Source: SIG710 sp045651985 (GTDB taxonomy: Bacteria; Bacillota; Clostridia; Oscillospirales; CAG-272). Taken from it: 64,000 bases of DNA. The DNA lies in contig JAZRTK010000024.1 in the NCBI GenBank assembly GCA_045651985.1, positions 54,433-118,432 of the forward strand. The letters run 5' to 3'. The stretch's first letter is position 1. Each line of letters begins with the position of its first letter. Made by a program: the position numbers and the translations under genes. Under the pieces are notes generated by a model. That model saw nothing but the letters and a program-made list of their open reading frames with translations. It searched no databases and was not told the DNA's origin. Below are positions 1-6,961 of the stretch, one piece after another.

Positions 1-850
1 CCACAGACTGAAGCTCGGCTCCGGTCAGTTTATCCCCGGCTTTGAGGACCAGAGCGTTGGCAAGAATATCGGCGAGGCATTTGACGTAAACGTTAAGTTC
101 CCTGCTGACTACCACGCAAAGGAACTGGCTGATAAGGACGCTGTTTTCAAGTGCCTTATCCACTCTATCGTCCGCGACGAGCTCCCCGAGCTTGACGACG
201 AATTTGCAAAGGACGTTTCCGAATTTGACACCTTTGATGAATATAAGGCAAGCATCAAGGCAAAGATTGAAGAGAGACACTCCAGAGCTTCCGACAGCGA
301 AGTTGAGACACAGCTTATGGCAGCGTTGCGAGAAAAGCTCGTAGCTGATATTCCCGAGTGCATGTTCGAGGCTGAGACCGAGAACTTCGTTCGTGACTAC
401 GACAACAACCTGAGAATGCAGGGTCTTGATCTTGCTACTTACTTCAAGTACACAGGCATGACCCTTGAGAAGTTCCGCGAGCAGATGAGACCTAACGCAG
501 AGCTTCAGGTAAAGACACGCCTGGCTCTTGAGAAGATCGCAGAGCTTGAGGGTATCGTTGCATCCGAGGAGGATATCAACGAGGAGTACGAAACTATCGC
601 GAAGTCTTACAACGTAACTGCCGAGCAGGCAAAAGAGGCTATTCCCGCTGACATGATCGAAAAGGACATGAAGGTAAAGAAGGCCGTTGAGCTTGTAAAG
701 GAAAAGGCGGTCGTTGTAGAGAAGGCTCCCGAGGCTGCAGCGCAAGAAGCGCCCAAGCCCAAGAGAACAAGAAAGAAGAAGGTTGAGGCCCCCGCAGAAG
801 AAGCGTCCGTTGAGGTTGCACCTGCAGAAGAAGCAAAGACCGAAGAATAA
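1..850 (+). CDS. tig: Trigger factor (ribosome-associated chaperone), 5' end cut off
   Basis: Reading frame 2 is open from the first base to the stop at 848-850, giving 282 residues. Trigger factor binds the ribosome exit tunnel and folds nascent chains. The visible part starts in the FKBP-like prolyl isomerase domain (GSGQFIPGFEDQ), runs into the conserved ELPELDDEFAKDVSEFDT segment and covers the helical C-terminal chaperone domain. The N-terminal ribosome-binding domain lies outside the window. The last ~55 residues are a low-complexity Ala/Glu/Lys tail with a basic patch (KPKRTRKKK) that is longer than in the model proteins. clpP and clpX follow directly, the usual Firmicutes order, so folding and proteolysis genes are grouped. 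Confidence 0.96.
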   Translation, partial: HRLKLGSGQFIPGFEDQSVGKNIGEAFDVNVKFPADYHAKELADKDAVFKCLIHSIVRDELPELDDEFAKDVSEFDTFDEYKASIKAKIEERHSRASDSEVETQLMAALREKLVADIPECMFEAETENFVRDYDNNLRMQGLDLATYFKYTGMTLEKFREQMRPNAELQVKTRLALEKIAELEGIVASEEDINEEYETIAKSYNVTAEQAKEAIPADMIEKDMKVKKAVELVKEKAVVVEKAPEAAAQEAPKPKRTRKKKVEAPAEEASVEVAPAEEAKTEE

Positions 851-855
851 CATAA

Positions 856-888
856 ATGAAAATTGCCGCTTTCAGCGGCGATTTTCAT
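856..888. terminator. Near-perfect 14-bp hairpin between tig and clpP
   Basis: ATGAAAATTGCCGC (856-869) pairs with GCGGCGATTTTCAT (875-888), with one U-G pair and a five-base loop. The U stretch lies inside the 3' arm and no clean T run follows, so this may be a leaky terminator or mRNA-processing site that lowers read-through into clpP. Confidence 0.5.
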
Positions 889-928
889 ATAACGAATAAA
901 GTCGATTAAATTAGAAAAGGAGATTATT

Positions 929-1510
929 ATGGCACTTGTACCAACCGTCATTGAACAGACAAACAGAGGAGAAAGAGCTTACGATATTTATTCAAGACTC
1001 TTAAACGACAGAATCGTCTTCCTTGCCGACGAGGTAAACGATACCACAGCTTCCCTTGTTGTTGCTCAGCTTCTTTTCCTTGAAGCACAGGACCCCGACA
1101 AGGACATTTATTTCTACATCAACAGCCCCGGCGGATCTGTTTCCGCAGGTCTTGCAATCTACGATACCATGAACTTTATTAAGTGCGACGTTTCCACCTT
1201 CTGCATTGGTATGGCGGCAAGCATGGGCGCGTTCCTGCTTTCTGCAGGTACTAAGGGCAAGAGATTTGCGCTTCCCAACAGCGAGATCATGATCCACCAG
1301 CCTCTTGGTGGTACACGCGGTCAGGCAACCGACATCAAGATCCACGCGGACCATATTCTCAGAACACGTGAAAGACTTAACACCATTCTTGCAAAAAATA
1401 CGGGTAAGGATCTGGCAACCATCGAGCGCGACACCGAGCGCGACAACTTCCTGACCGCGCAAGAAGCGGCGGAATACGGACTTGTTGACAAGGTTCTGGA
1501 AAAGCACTAA
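929..1510 (+). CDS. clpP: ATP-dependent Clp protease proteolytic subunit
   Basis: 193 residues, the normal ClpP length. ClpP forms the tetradecameric serine-protease barrel that degrades substrates unfolded by ClpX or ClpC. The catalytic triad is visible as Ser98 (GMAASMGA), His123 (MIHQPLGG) and Asp172 (DTERDNFL). ATG at 929 follows an AAAAGGAG site at 915-922. It sits 78 bp after tig and 20 bp before clpX, so the three genes probably form one transcription unit with the hairpin after tig adjusting the ratio. Confidence 0.98.
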   Translation: MALVPTVIEQTNRGERAYDIYSRLLNDRIVFLADEVNDTTASLVVAQLLFLEAQDPDKDIYFYINSPGGSVSAGLAIYDTMNFIKCDVSTFCIGMAASMGAFLLSAGTKGKRFALPNSEIMIHQPLGGTRGQATDIKIHADHILRTRERLNTILAKNTGKDLATIERDTERDNFLTAQEAAEYGLVDKVLEKH

Positions 1511-1530
1511 TCTGAAAGGGTCACATCTTA

Positions 1531-2808
1531 ATGGATACAAACAACAATTCAAAGCTTCGCCGTTGTTCTTTCTGCGGCAGAAGCGAAAACGAGGTGGATT
1601 TCCTCATTCCGTCCCCCACAGGGGCTTACATCTGCGATTTTTGCGTTGAAGCATGTGCGGATCTTATTGAGGAAAATTCCGAGCCGATCAGAGAGTCCTC
1701 GGATACACTCACCTTTGAGACACTTCCCCGCCCCAAGGAAATAAAAGAGACTCTTGACAAGTATGTTATAGGACAGGATCGGGCAAAAATAGCCCTTTCT
1801 GTTGCGGTGTACAATCATTACAAGAGAATTTTGCATCGCGAGGACCTGCTCAAAAAGCTTGAAAAGGGTGGTGAGGATGCAGAAAATGCCGTGGAGCTTC
1901 AAAAAAGTAATGTCCTTTTGATAGGTCCTACGGGTGTAGGTAAGACATTTCTTGCCCAGACGCTGGCAAAAACTCTTAAGGTGCCCTTTGCAATAGCTGA
2001 CGCGACGACGCTCACCGAAGCGGGTTACGTTGGTGAGGACGTGGAAAATATTCTTCTCAGACTTATTCAGGCTGCAGATTTCGATATTGAAAGAGCTGAA
2101 AGAGGAATAATCTACATTGATGAGATCGACAAGATATCCAGAAAGAGCGAAAATCGCTCGATCACTCGTGACGTTTCGGGAGAAGGTGTTCAGCAGGCAC
2201 TTTTGAAGATTCTCGAAGGCACGGTTGCGAACGTACCTCCCCAGGGCGGCCGTAAGCACCCAAATCAGGATTTCATTCAGATAAACACCGAAAATATACT
2301 GTTCATTTGCGGCGGTGCCTTTGACGGTCTCGAAAAGATCATTGAGAAGCGTAAGGGTGGATCGTCTATCGGCTTTCTCGGCGACGTAAAAAACAAAGCG
2401 GAAAAGAAGGAAGTTGAGATATTCCGCGACGTGAATCCTCACGATATCGTCAAATTCGGTCTTATCCCCGAGCTTATCGGTCGAATTCCCGTTATCGTTT
2501 CCTTAAGCGAGCTTGACCGTGAAGCCCTGGTACGCATTCTCCGAGAACCAAAAAATTCGCTGATGAAGCAGTATGTAAAGCTATTTGATCTTGACGACGT
2601 TGAGCTTGAATTTGAGGAAAAGGCTCTTGAATCCGTTGCCAAAAAGGCGCTTGACAGAAATACGGGCGCTCGCGGTCTACGCTCTATTATGGAGGAGACC
2701 ATGGTGAAGCTCATGTACGATATTCCGTCAAGAGACGATGTGAAAAAGGTCATAATTACCGCCGAGTGCATTGAAGGCACAGGTGAACCTACGATCGTTA
2801 CAAAATAA
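1531..2808 (+). CDS. clpX: ClpX ATPase, unfoldase of the ClpXP protease
   Basis: 425 residues. An N-terminal C4 zinc finger (Cys12, Cys15, Cys35, Cys38) that recruits substrates is followed by an AAA+ module with Walker A GPTGVGKT at 132-139, the GYVGEDVEN pore segment, Walker B IIYIDEID near 193 and the sensor-2 region ending in RGLRSIMEETM. ClpX unfolds substrates, including tmRNA-tagged peptides (ssrA is at 54.07 kb here), and feeds them to ClpP encoded immediately upstream. The structured region and terminator at 2818-2941 end the unit. Confidence 0.98.
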   Translation: MDTNNNSKLRRCSFCGRSENEVDFLIPSPTGAYICDFCVEACADLIEENSEPIRESSDTLTFETLPRPKEIKETLDKYVIGQDRAKIALSVAVYNHYKRILHREDLLKKLEKGGEDAENAVELQKSNVLLIGPTGVGKTFLAQTLAKTLKVPFAIADATTLTEAGYVGEDVENILLRLIQAADFDIERAERGIIYIDEIDKISRKSENRSITRDVSGEGVQQALLKILEGTVANVPPQGGRKHPNQDFIQINTENILFICGGAFDGLEKIIEKRKGGSSIGFLGDVKNKAEKKEVEIFRDVNPHDIVKFGLIPELIGRIPVIVSLSELDREALVRILREPKNSLMKQYVKLFDLDDVELEFEEKALESVAKKALDRNTGARGLRSIMEETMVKLMYDIPSRDDVKKVIITAECIEGTGEPTIVTK

Positions 2809-2817
2809 AAATTTCCA

Positions 2818-2879
2818 CGTTTGCTACCCGCCCTAAATTGTACGGACAGCCCCGATAAGCATCGGAACAAAAGCAAACG
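2818..2879 (+). other. Structured 3' region of the clpX transcript
   Basis: An outer stem CGTTTGCT (2818-2825) / AGCAAACG (2872-2879) encloses an inner stem CCGAT (2852-2856) / ATCGG (2861-2865). It sits between the clpX stop and the terminator. Function unknown; it may be a 3'-UTR stabiliser. Confidence 0.35.
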
Positions 2880-2900
2880 AATATAAGACAAAATAATATG

Positions 2901-2941
2901 TGAGGGTGTACTTTTTCAAGCACACCCTCATTCATTTTTTT
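2901..2941 (+). terminator. Intrinsic terminator of the tig-clpP-clpX unit
   Basis: Perfect 9-bp stem TGAGGGTGT / ACACCCTCA with a 12-base loop, followed by TTCATTTTTTT. It falls inside an upstream GTG/ATG-like extension of the next reading frame, which supports the later start of that gene. Confidence 0.85.
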
Positions 2942-2983
2942 CACTTTCTCCGCGTAGAATTATTAAAAAACAGGCGGAGAGAT

Positions 2984-3715
2984 ATGAAGAGATCGGGATT
3001 TATTTTAAGTATTATATTTTTTTCGGTGGTTTTTATCGCTGTGTGCTTAGCTTTGGGGTTTATTTCTCTTAAAATTATTGATTCACAAGCCGAAAAAGGT
3101 GTGGCGGCAGAACCGCAGTTGTTCACGGTAATAATTGACGCCGGACACGGCGGCGAGGACGGCGGTGCCGTAGGAATCGACGGCAAAACTCTTGAAAAAG
3201 ACGTAAATCTATCAGTTTCACTATATCTCGGCAGACTCCTTGAAGCGGAGGGCGTGAACGTAATTTACACGCGCACCCAGGATATTTTATTATACGACAG
3301 AAACGTTGATTACAAAGGGCGCAAAAAGTCGCTGGATCTTCGCGCACGTCTTGAAATTGCGGAGAAATATCCCCGGGCTCTGTTCGTAAGCGTTCACATG
3401 AACGCTTTCGGAGACAAAAAATACAGCGGAATGCAGGTATATTATTCGGATTCCGCCGAGGGGGGGCAACAGCTTGCCGAAATGATACAACAAATGTCTC
3501 GCTTTTTATCACCGACCAACGACAGAAAAATCAAAAAAGCCAATTCGTCAATATATCTGCTTGACCGCGCACCCGGCACAGCCGTGCTTGTTGAATGTGG
3601 ATTTCTCTCAAATTTTGAGGAGTGTTCGCTGCTTTCGACCGAGGATTATCAGAAAAAGGTAGCTTTTGCAATTTACAAAGGAATTATAAACTATAAAGAT
3701 GGAAAAACCACTTGA
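2984..3715 (+). CDS. cwlD: N-acetylmuramoyl-L-alanine amidase, CwlD-like
   Basis: 243 residues from ATG 2984, preceded by GGCGGAG; longer frames would start inside the terminator. One N-terminal membrane segment (about 6-28) anchors an Amidase_3 domain facing the outside. Zinc ligands and the catalytic glutamate are in place: His54 (DAGHGG), Glu71 (EKDVNL), His138 (SVHMNA), Glu204 (VECGFLSN). The family cleaves the amide bond between MurNAc and the stem peptide. Size, single membrane anchor and absence of cell-wall repeats fit CwlD, which makes muramic-delta-lactam in the spore cortex. It could also be a vegetative amidase; the spore role is inferred. Confidence 0.82.
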   Translation: MKRSGFILSIIFFSVVFIAVCLALGFISLKIIDSQAEKGVAAEPQLFTVIIDAGHGGEDGGAVGIDGKTLEKDVNLSVSLYLGRLLEAEGVNVIYTRTQDILLYDRNVDYKGRKKSLDLRARLEIAEKYPRALFVSVHMNAFGDKKYSGMQVYYSDSAEGGQQLAEMIQQMSRFLSPTNDRKIKKANSSIYLLDRAPGTAVLVECGFLSNFEECSLLSTEDYQKKVAFAIYKGIINYKDGKTT

Positions 3716-3740
3716 AAAAATGAAGAAAATACTCTATAAT
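3712..3740 (+). promoter_or_regulatory. Sigma-A-type promoter for radA
   Basis: TTGAAA (3712-3717), 17-bp spacer, TATAAT (3735-3740), overlapping the end of the amidase gene. Confidence 0.7.
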
Positions 3741-3775
3741 TAGAAGTAGGAATTATAAAAGAAAGGTTTTTGACG

Positions 3776-5182
3776 ATGAAAGGTCTCAAAACTCTATACA
3801 TATGCGGCGAATGTGAATATGAAAGCCCCAAATGGCTGGGCAAATGCCCTTCCTGCGGCGCTTGGAACGCTTTTGTTGAGGACGTTGTAAAGGACGCGGC
3901 AAAGTCTTCCGCCGCACCAAAACGAGTTTCAGCTAACGTTACGGGGGCTGACAACCACGCACAGCCCTTTGAGGAGCTTGCCCTCCCCTCTTATATGCGC
4001 TCTGAAACGGGTTTGGGCGAGCTTGACCGCGTGCTTGGAGGCGGGCTCGTTCACAGCTCGGTAGTGCTTTTGTCGGGTGAGCCGGGCATTGGCAAGTCAA
4101 CTCTGTTGATGCAAATATCCGACGCGTTGAGCAACACCGCGTTTGACGGCCGAGAACGAAACGTTCTCTACGTATCCGGAGAGGAATCGGGTGGTCAGCT
4201 TAAATTAAGAGCAAAGCGCCTGGGTATCGTTGGGAAAAATCTGCACATTCTTACCGAAACAAACATTGAAAATATCTTAGACGAAATATCAAAGCTAAAG
4301 CCCGACGTTGTTATCGTCGATTCAATACAGACGATATACAGCGACCGAATCTCAAGTGCTCCGGGCAGTGTGACACAGATAAAGGAATCTGCCCTGTCCT
4401 TTATAAATTTAGCAAAGAGCGCCGGAATTTCCATGCTGTTGGTGGGTCACGTAAACAAGGAAGGAACGATCGCAGGTCCCAAAATACTCGAACACATGGT
4501 AGACGCCGTTCTCTATTTTGAGGGCGAAAGACAGCAATCCTATAGAATCATCAGAGCAATAAAGAACCGTTTTGGGTCAACAAACGAGATAGGTGTCTTT
4601 GAAATGACCGATAAGGGTCTTGAGGAGGTGGCAAACCCCTCCGAAATGCTTCTTGACGGCCGACCCAAGGACGTCCCCGGCAACTGCGCCGTTTGCACCA
4701 TGGAAGGAACTCGTCCTTTGATAGCCGAGATCCAGTCGCTTGTTGCGCCTACAGCCTTCCCTGCTCCAAGAAGAACCACAAACGGTATTGATTACAACAG
4801 AATGTGTCTCATTCTTGCGGTTCTTGAAAAGCGTCTTAATCTGAAATTCTATCAGAACGACGTTTATCTCAACGTTATCGGCGGCTTGCACATTGACGAG
4901 CCCGCCTCCGACGTTGCAGTGGCTCTTTCAATGATATCGAGTCTTACGGAACGAATCGTTCCCGACAACCTTATTGCTATCGGAGAGCTTGGACTTTCGG
5001 GCGAATGCCGTGCAGTATCAAGCCTTGATATGAGAATTCACGAGGCGGCACGGCTTGGATTCACCCGTGCAATTGTTCCCGCCAAAAACCTTGAAAAGAG
5101 AAATCTGCAGGTGGACGGCATCGAGTTGATCCCCATAAAAAGTATTTACGAAGCACTGAAAGTACTTAAGACCAACGAATAA
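3776..5182 (+). CDS. radA: DNA repair protein RadA
   Basis: 468 residues. RadA is a RecA-like branch-migration ATPase used in recombinational repair. Visible in order: C4 zinc finger (Cys10, Cys13, Cys24, Cys27), Walker A GEPGIGKST near 101-109, the RadA-specific KNRFG motif and a C-terminal Lon-like domain. ATG 3776 sits 9 bases after GAAAGG; a TTG at 3770 is too close to that site. The gene has its own promoter and terminator, so it is monocistronic. Confidence 0.96.
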   Translation: MKGLKTLYICGECEYESPKWLGKCPSCGAWNAFVEDVVKDAAKSSAAPKRVSANVTGADNHAQPFEELALPSYMRSETGLGELDRVLGGGLVHSSVVLLSGEPGIGKSTLLMQISDALSNTAFDGRERNVLYVSGEESGGQLKLRAKRLGIVGKNLHILTETNIENILDEISKLKPDVVIVDSIQTIYSDRISSAPGSVTQIKESALSFINLAKSAGISMLLVGHVNKEGTIAGPKILEHMVDAVLYFEGERQQSYRIIRAIKNRFGSTNEIGVFEMTDKGLEEVANPSEMLLDGRPKDVPGNCAVCTMEGTRPLIAEIQSLVAPTAFPAPRRTTNGIDYNRMCLILAVLEKRLNLKFYQNDVYLNVIGGLHIDEPASDVAVALSMISSLTERIVPDNLIAIGELGLSGECRAVSSLDMRIHEAARLGFTRAIVPAKNLEKRNLQVDGIELIPIKSIYEALKVLKTNE

Positions 5183-5187
5183 ATAGA

Positions 5188-5224
5188 AACCCTCGGGGGA
5201 ATTCTCCGAGGGTTATATTTTTTT
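5188..5224 (+). terminator. Intrinsic terminator after radA
   Basis: AACCCTCGG (5188-5196) pairs with CCGAGGGTT (5206-5214), followed by a T-rich tail ATATTTTTTTC. Confidence 0.88.
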
Positions 5225-5493
5225 CTTCCTTGCTCTGTTTTTAAGGTCAATAAATACACATAATAAAAGTGGAGTGCCGTTTTTTAAAACAAACAATTTT
5301 TCAGAAAGAAAAAACAGCATATATGTTGTTCCAGATGCGTATACATCAATATATAAGTGAGAGTATGTCAAAAACGGGTTTGAGATTTGGCGTTATATTT
5401 TAAGTGTTTTCTATTGACATTTTGGAGCTATTTATGATATAATCAAAAAGTACATTTAAAAATTGTGCCGAAATCGGCAGATTGGAGTCGAAA
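5225..5493 (+). other. AT-rich intergenic region upstream of the CapA-like gene
   Basis: No credible reading frame. It holds an imperfect palindrome AACAGCATATATGTTGTT (5313-5330) of unknown role and the promoter at 5414-5443; the rest shows nothing recognisable. Confidence 0.5.
5414..5443 (+). promoter_or_regulatory. Promoter of the CapA-like gene
   Basis: Consensus TTGACA (5414-5419), 18-bp spacer and TATAAT (5438-5443), about 50 bp before the start codon. Confidence 0.8.
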
Positions 5494-6897
5494 ATGAAAC
5501 GATCAAACAAAAAAAGAATGTCTATGGCTTTCAATATATTCATTTCGGTTGTCTTGCTCATTGCCATAGTTGTTCTCATTAAATTTGCGATAGATGACTA
5601 CGATAAAAAAACCACTATCGATCCCGACAAATTTGAAAACATGGACTCCGGTCCTATTTTCACAGCGTACACCACAGATTACGTGCTGGACGAGCTTAAC
5701 GATGTCGATTCCGATGTAGAGTTCACCGCTGAACTTCTTGAATACGTTCGGGACAGCTTCGGGGATACGGCTTATGCATCCATAGTTAATTATCTTGAAA
5801 ATAACAAGGAATACTCCGACGATATGTGGAAAGAACTTTTCGGTGCTTCCGTCAGAGTTCTTGACTACTTTGCTCACGAGGGTCAGGAGGGCTACGACAA
5901 TTGCAAGGTTATTGCCTCCGACAAGACCACCGCAACTCTCAGCTTCATCGGAGAGCTCGTACTTGACGACGTCTGGAACTGGTCTCCCCTTTACGTTCAC
6001 AGAAACAACCGCGACAATCTGCTCCCCTCCGCTTTTTCTACCGACGTTATCGCGGAGATGAAGAACGCCGATGTTATTATGGCAAATCACTCTTTTGCTT
6101 ACAGAAATAACGGTAAACGGAATCGTGAACAGGCAAATTACATGTATTACGGCTCCAAAAACGAAAACGTAGATGTTCTTCTTGAGATGGGCGTTGACAT
6201 CGTAAACATTGGTAACGATCATACGAACGATTACCAGATCTCCGCTTTCAACGAAACCATCGAGGTTCTCAAGGGCGCGGGAATTGAATACGTTGGCGGC
6301 GGTGTTGACAAGCAGGACGCTCTTGCCCCCAGATATTTTATTGTAGGCGGCTTGAAGATCGCGTACGTTGCTTTGGCTGAGTCTGCAACAAAGGCAAGCG
6401 CACCTGTAGTTGACGAAAACTCCTCGGGCATCGTTCTCGGCTCGAATACAAAGCTTTATGCTGAAATGATCGACACAGCCAACAAGAGTGCTGATTTCGT
6501 TATTGCTTACGTTGATTTCAATTCCTTTGTAAACGGGGATGCGAACGCATCCGATGCACAGGCAAAGCTTGCACGTGCTTTGGTTGACAGAGGTGCGGAT
6601 GCGGTCATCGGCAGCTCCGGCACCACCCTCCAGGAGATCGAATATTATGCAGGCTGTCCTATAGTATACAGTCTCGGAAGCTTCTGGCATGAGACCGATC
6701 CCCACAACACCATTATCTTCAAGATCAGTTTTGAGAACTTTATTCCTCAGTTCTACTGCATTCCCTGCGTTCAGAAAAACGTTGTGACAAATTCTGTTCT
6801 CGGAACAGATAAAGCAAGGGAAATCTTTGCTACAATAACCAACCCGTCAATGGGCAAGATAACTATTGACCACGACGGACTCATATCCGAAAACTGA
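5494..6897 (+). CDS. Membrane-anchored CapA-like protein with a degenerate metal site
   Basis: 467 residues from ATG 5494, which follows TTGGAG by 6 bases. A short basic N-terminus and one membrane segment (about 12-33) are followed by an extracytoplasmic domain with the CapA/PgsA fold pattern: an IGELVLDD strand where CapA has GD-hydrophobic, ADVIMANHSF where it has NLE, NIGNDHTND where it has ANNH-D, and IGSSGTTLQ...VYSLGSFW where it has G-H-x-H-x-x-Q...YSLGNF. The histidines of the GHHPH-type motif and the Asp/Glu of the first two motifs are missing, so metal-dependent catalysis looks doubtful. CapA relatives act in polyglutamate capsule synthesis, but no capB/capC genes are nearby. It may be a structural or binding pseudoenzyme of the envelope. 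Confidence 0.75.
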   Translation: MKRSNKKRMSMAFNIFISVVLLIAIVVLIKFAIDDYDKKTTIDPDKFENMDSGPIFTAYTTDYVLDELNDVDSDVEFTAELLEYVRDSFGDTAYASIVNYLENNKEYSDDMWKELFGASVRVLDYFAHEGQEGYDNCKVIASDKTTATLSFIGELVLDDVWNWSPLYVHRNNRDNLLPSAFSTDVIAEMKNADVIMANHSFAYRNNGKRNREQANYMYYGSKNENVDVLLEMGVDIVNIGNDHTNDYQISAFNETIEVLKGAGIEYVGGGVDKQDALAPRYFIVGGLKIAYVALAESATKASAPVVDENSSGIVLGSNTKLYAEMIDTANKSADFVIAYVDFNSFVNGDANASDAQAKLARALVDRGADAVIGSSGTTLQEIEYYAGCPIVYSLGSFWHETDPHNTIIFKISFENFIPQFYCIPCVQKNVVTNSVLGTDKAREIFATITNPSMGKITIDHDGLISEN

Positions 6898-6913
6898 TTT
6901 GATAAATACGGCG

Positions 6914-6946
6914 AGTGGTCTCCTTTTCGGGCGGCCACTTTCCTTA
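6914..6946 (+). terminator. Weak hairpin between the CapA-like gene and polA
   Basis: AGTGGTC (6914-6920) pairs with GGCCACT (6933-6939) with one wobble; only TTCCTT follows. It could attenuate rather than stop transcription into polA. Confidence 0.35.
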
Positions 6947-6961
6947 TATGTGGAGTTTTAT

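Noticed and set aside
1549..2442. 297-codon minus-strand frame over clpX
   Set aside because: Antisense shadow of a highly conserved gene.
2900..2983. Upstream extension of the amidase gene
   Set aside because: Would place the start inside the clpX terminator; ATG 2984 has a ribosome site.
5503..6705. 400-codon open frame on the minus strand
   Set aside because: Antisense to the CapA-like gene; Cys/Val-rich shadow composition and no domain.
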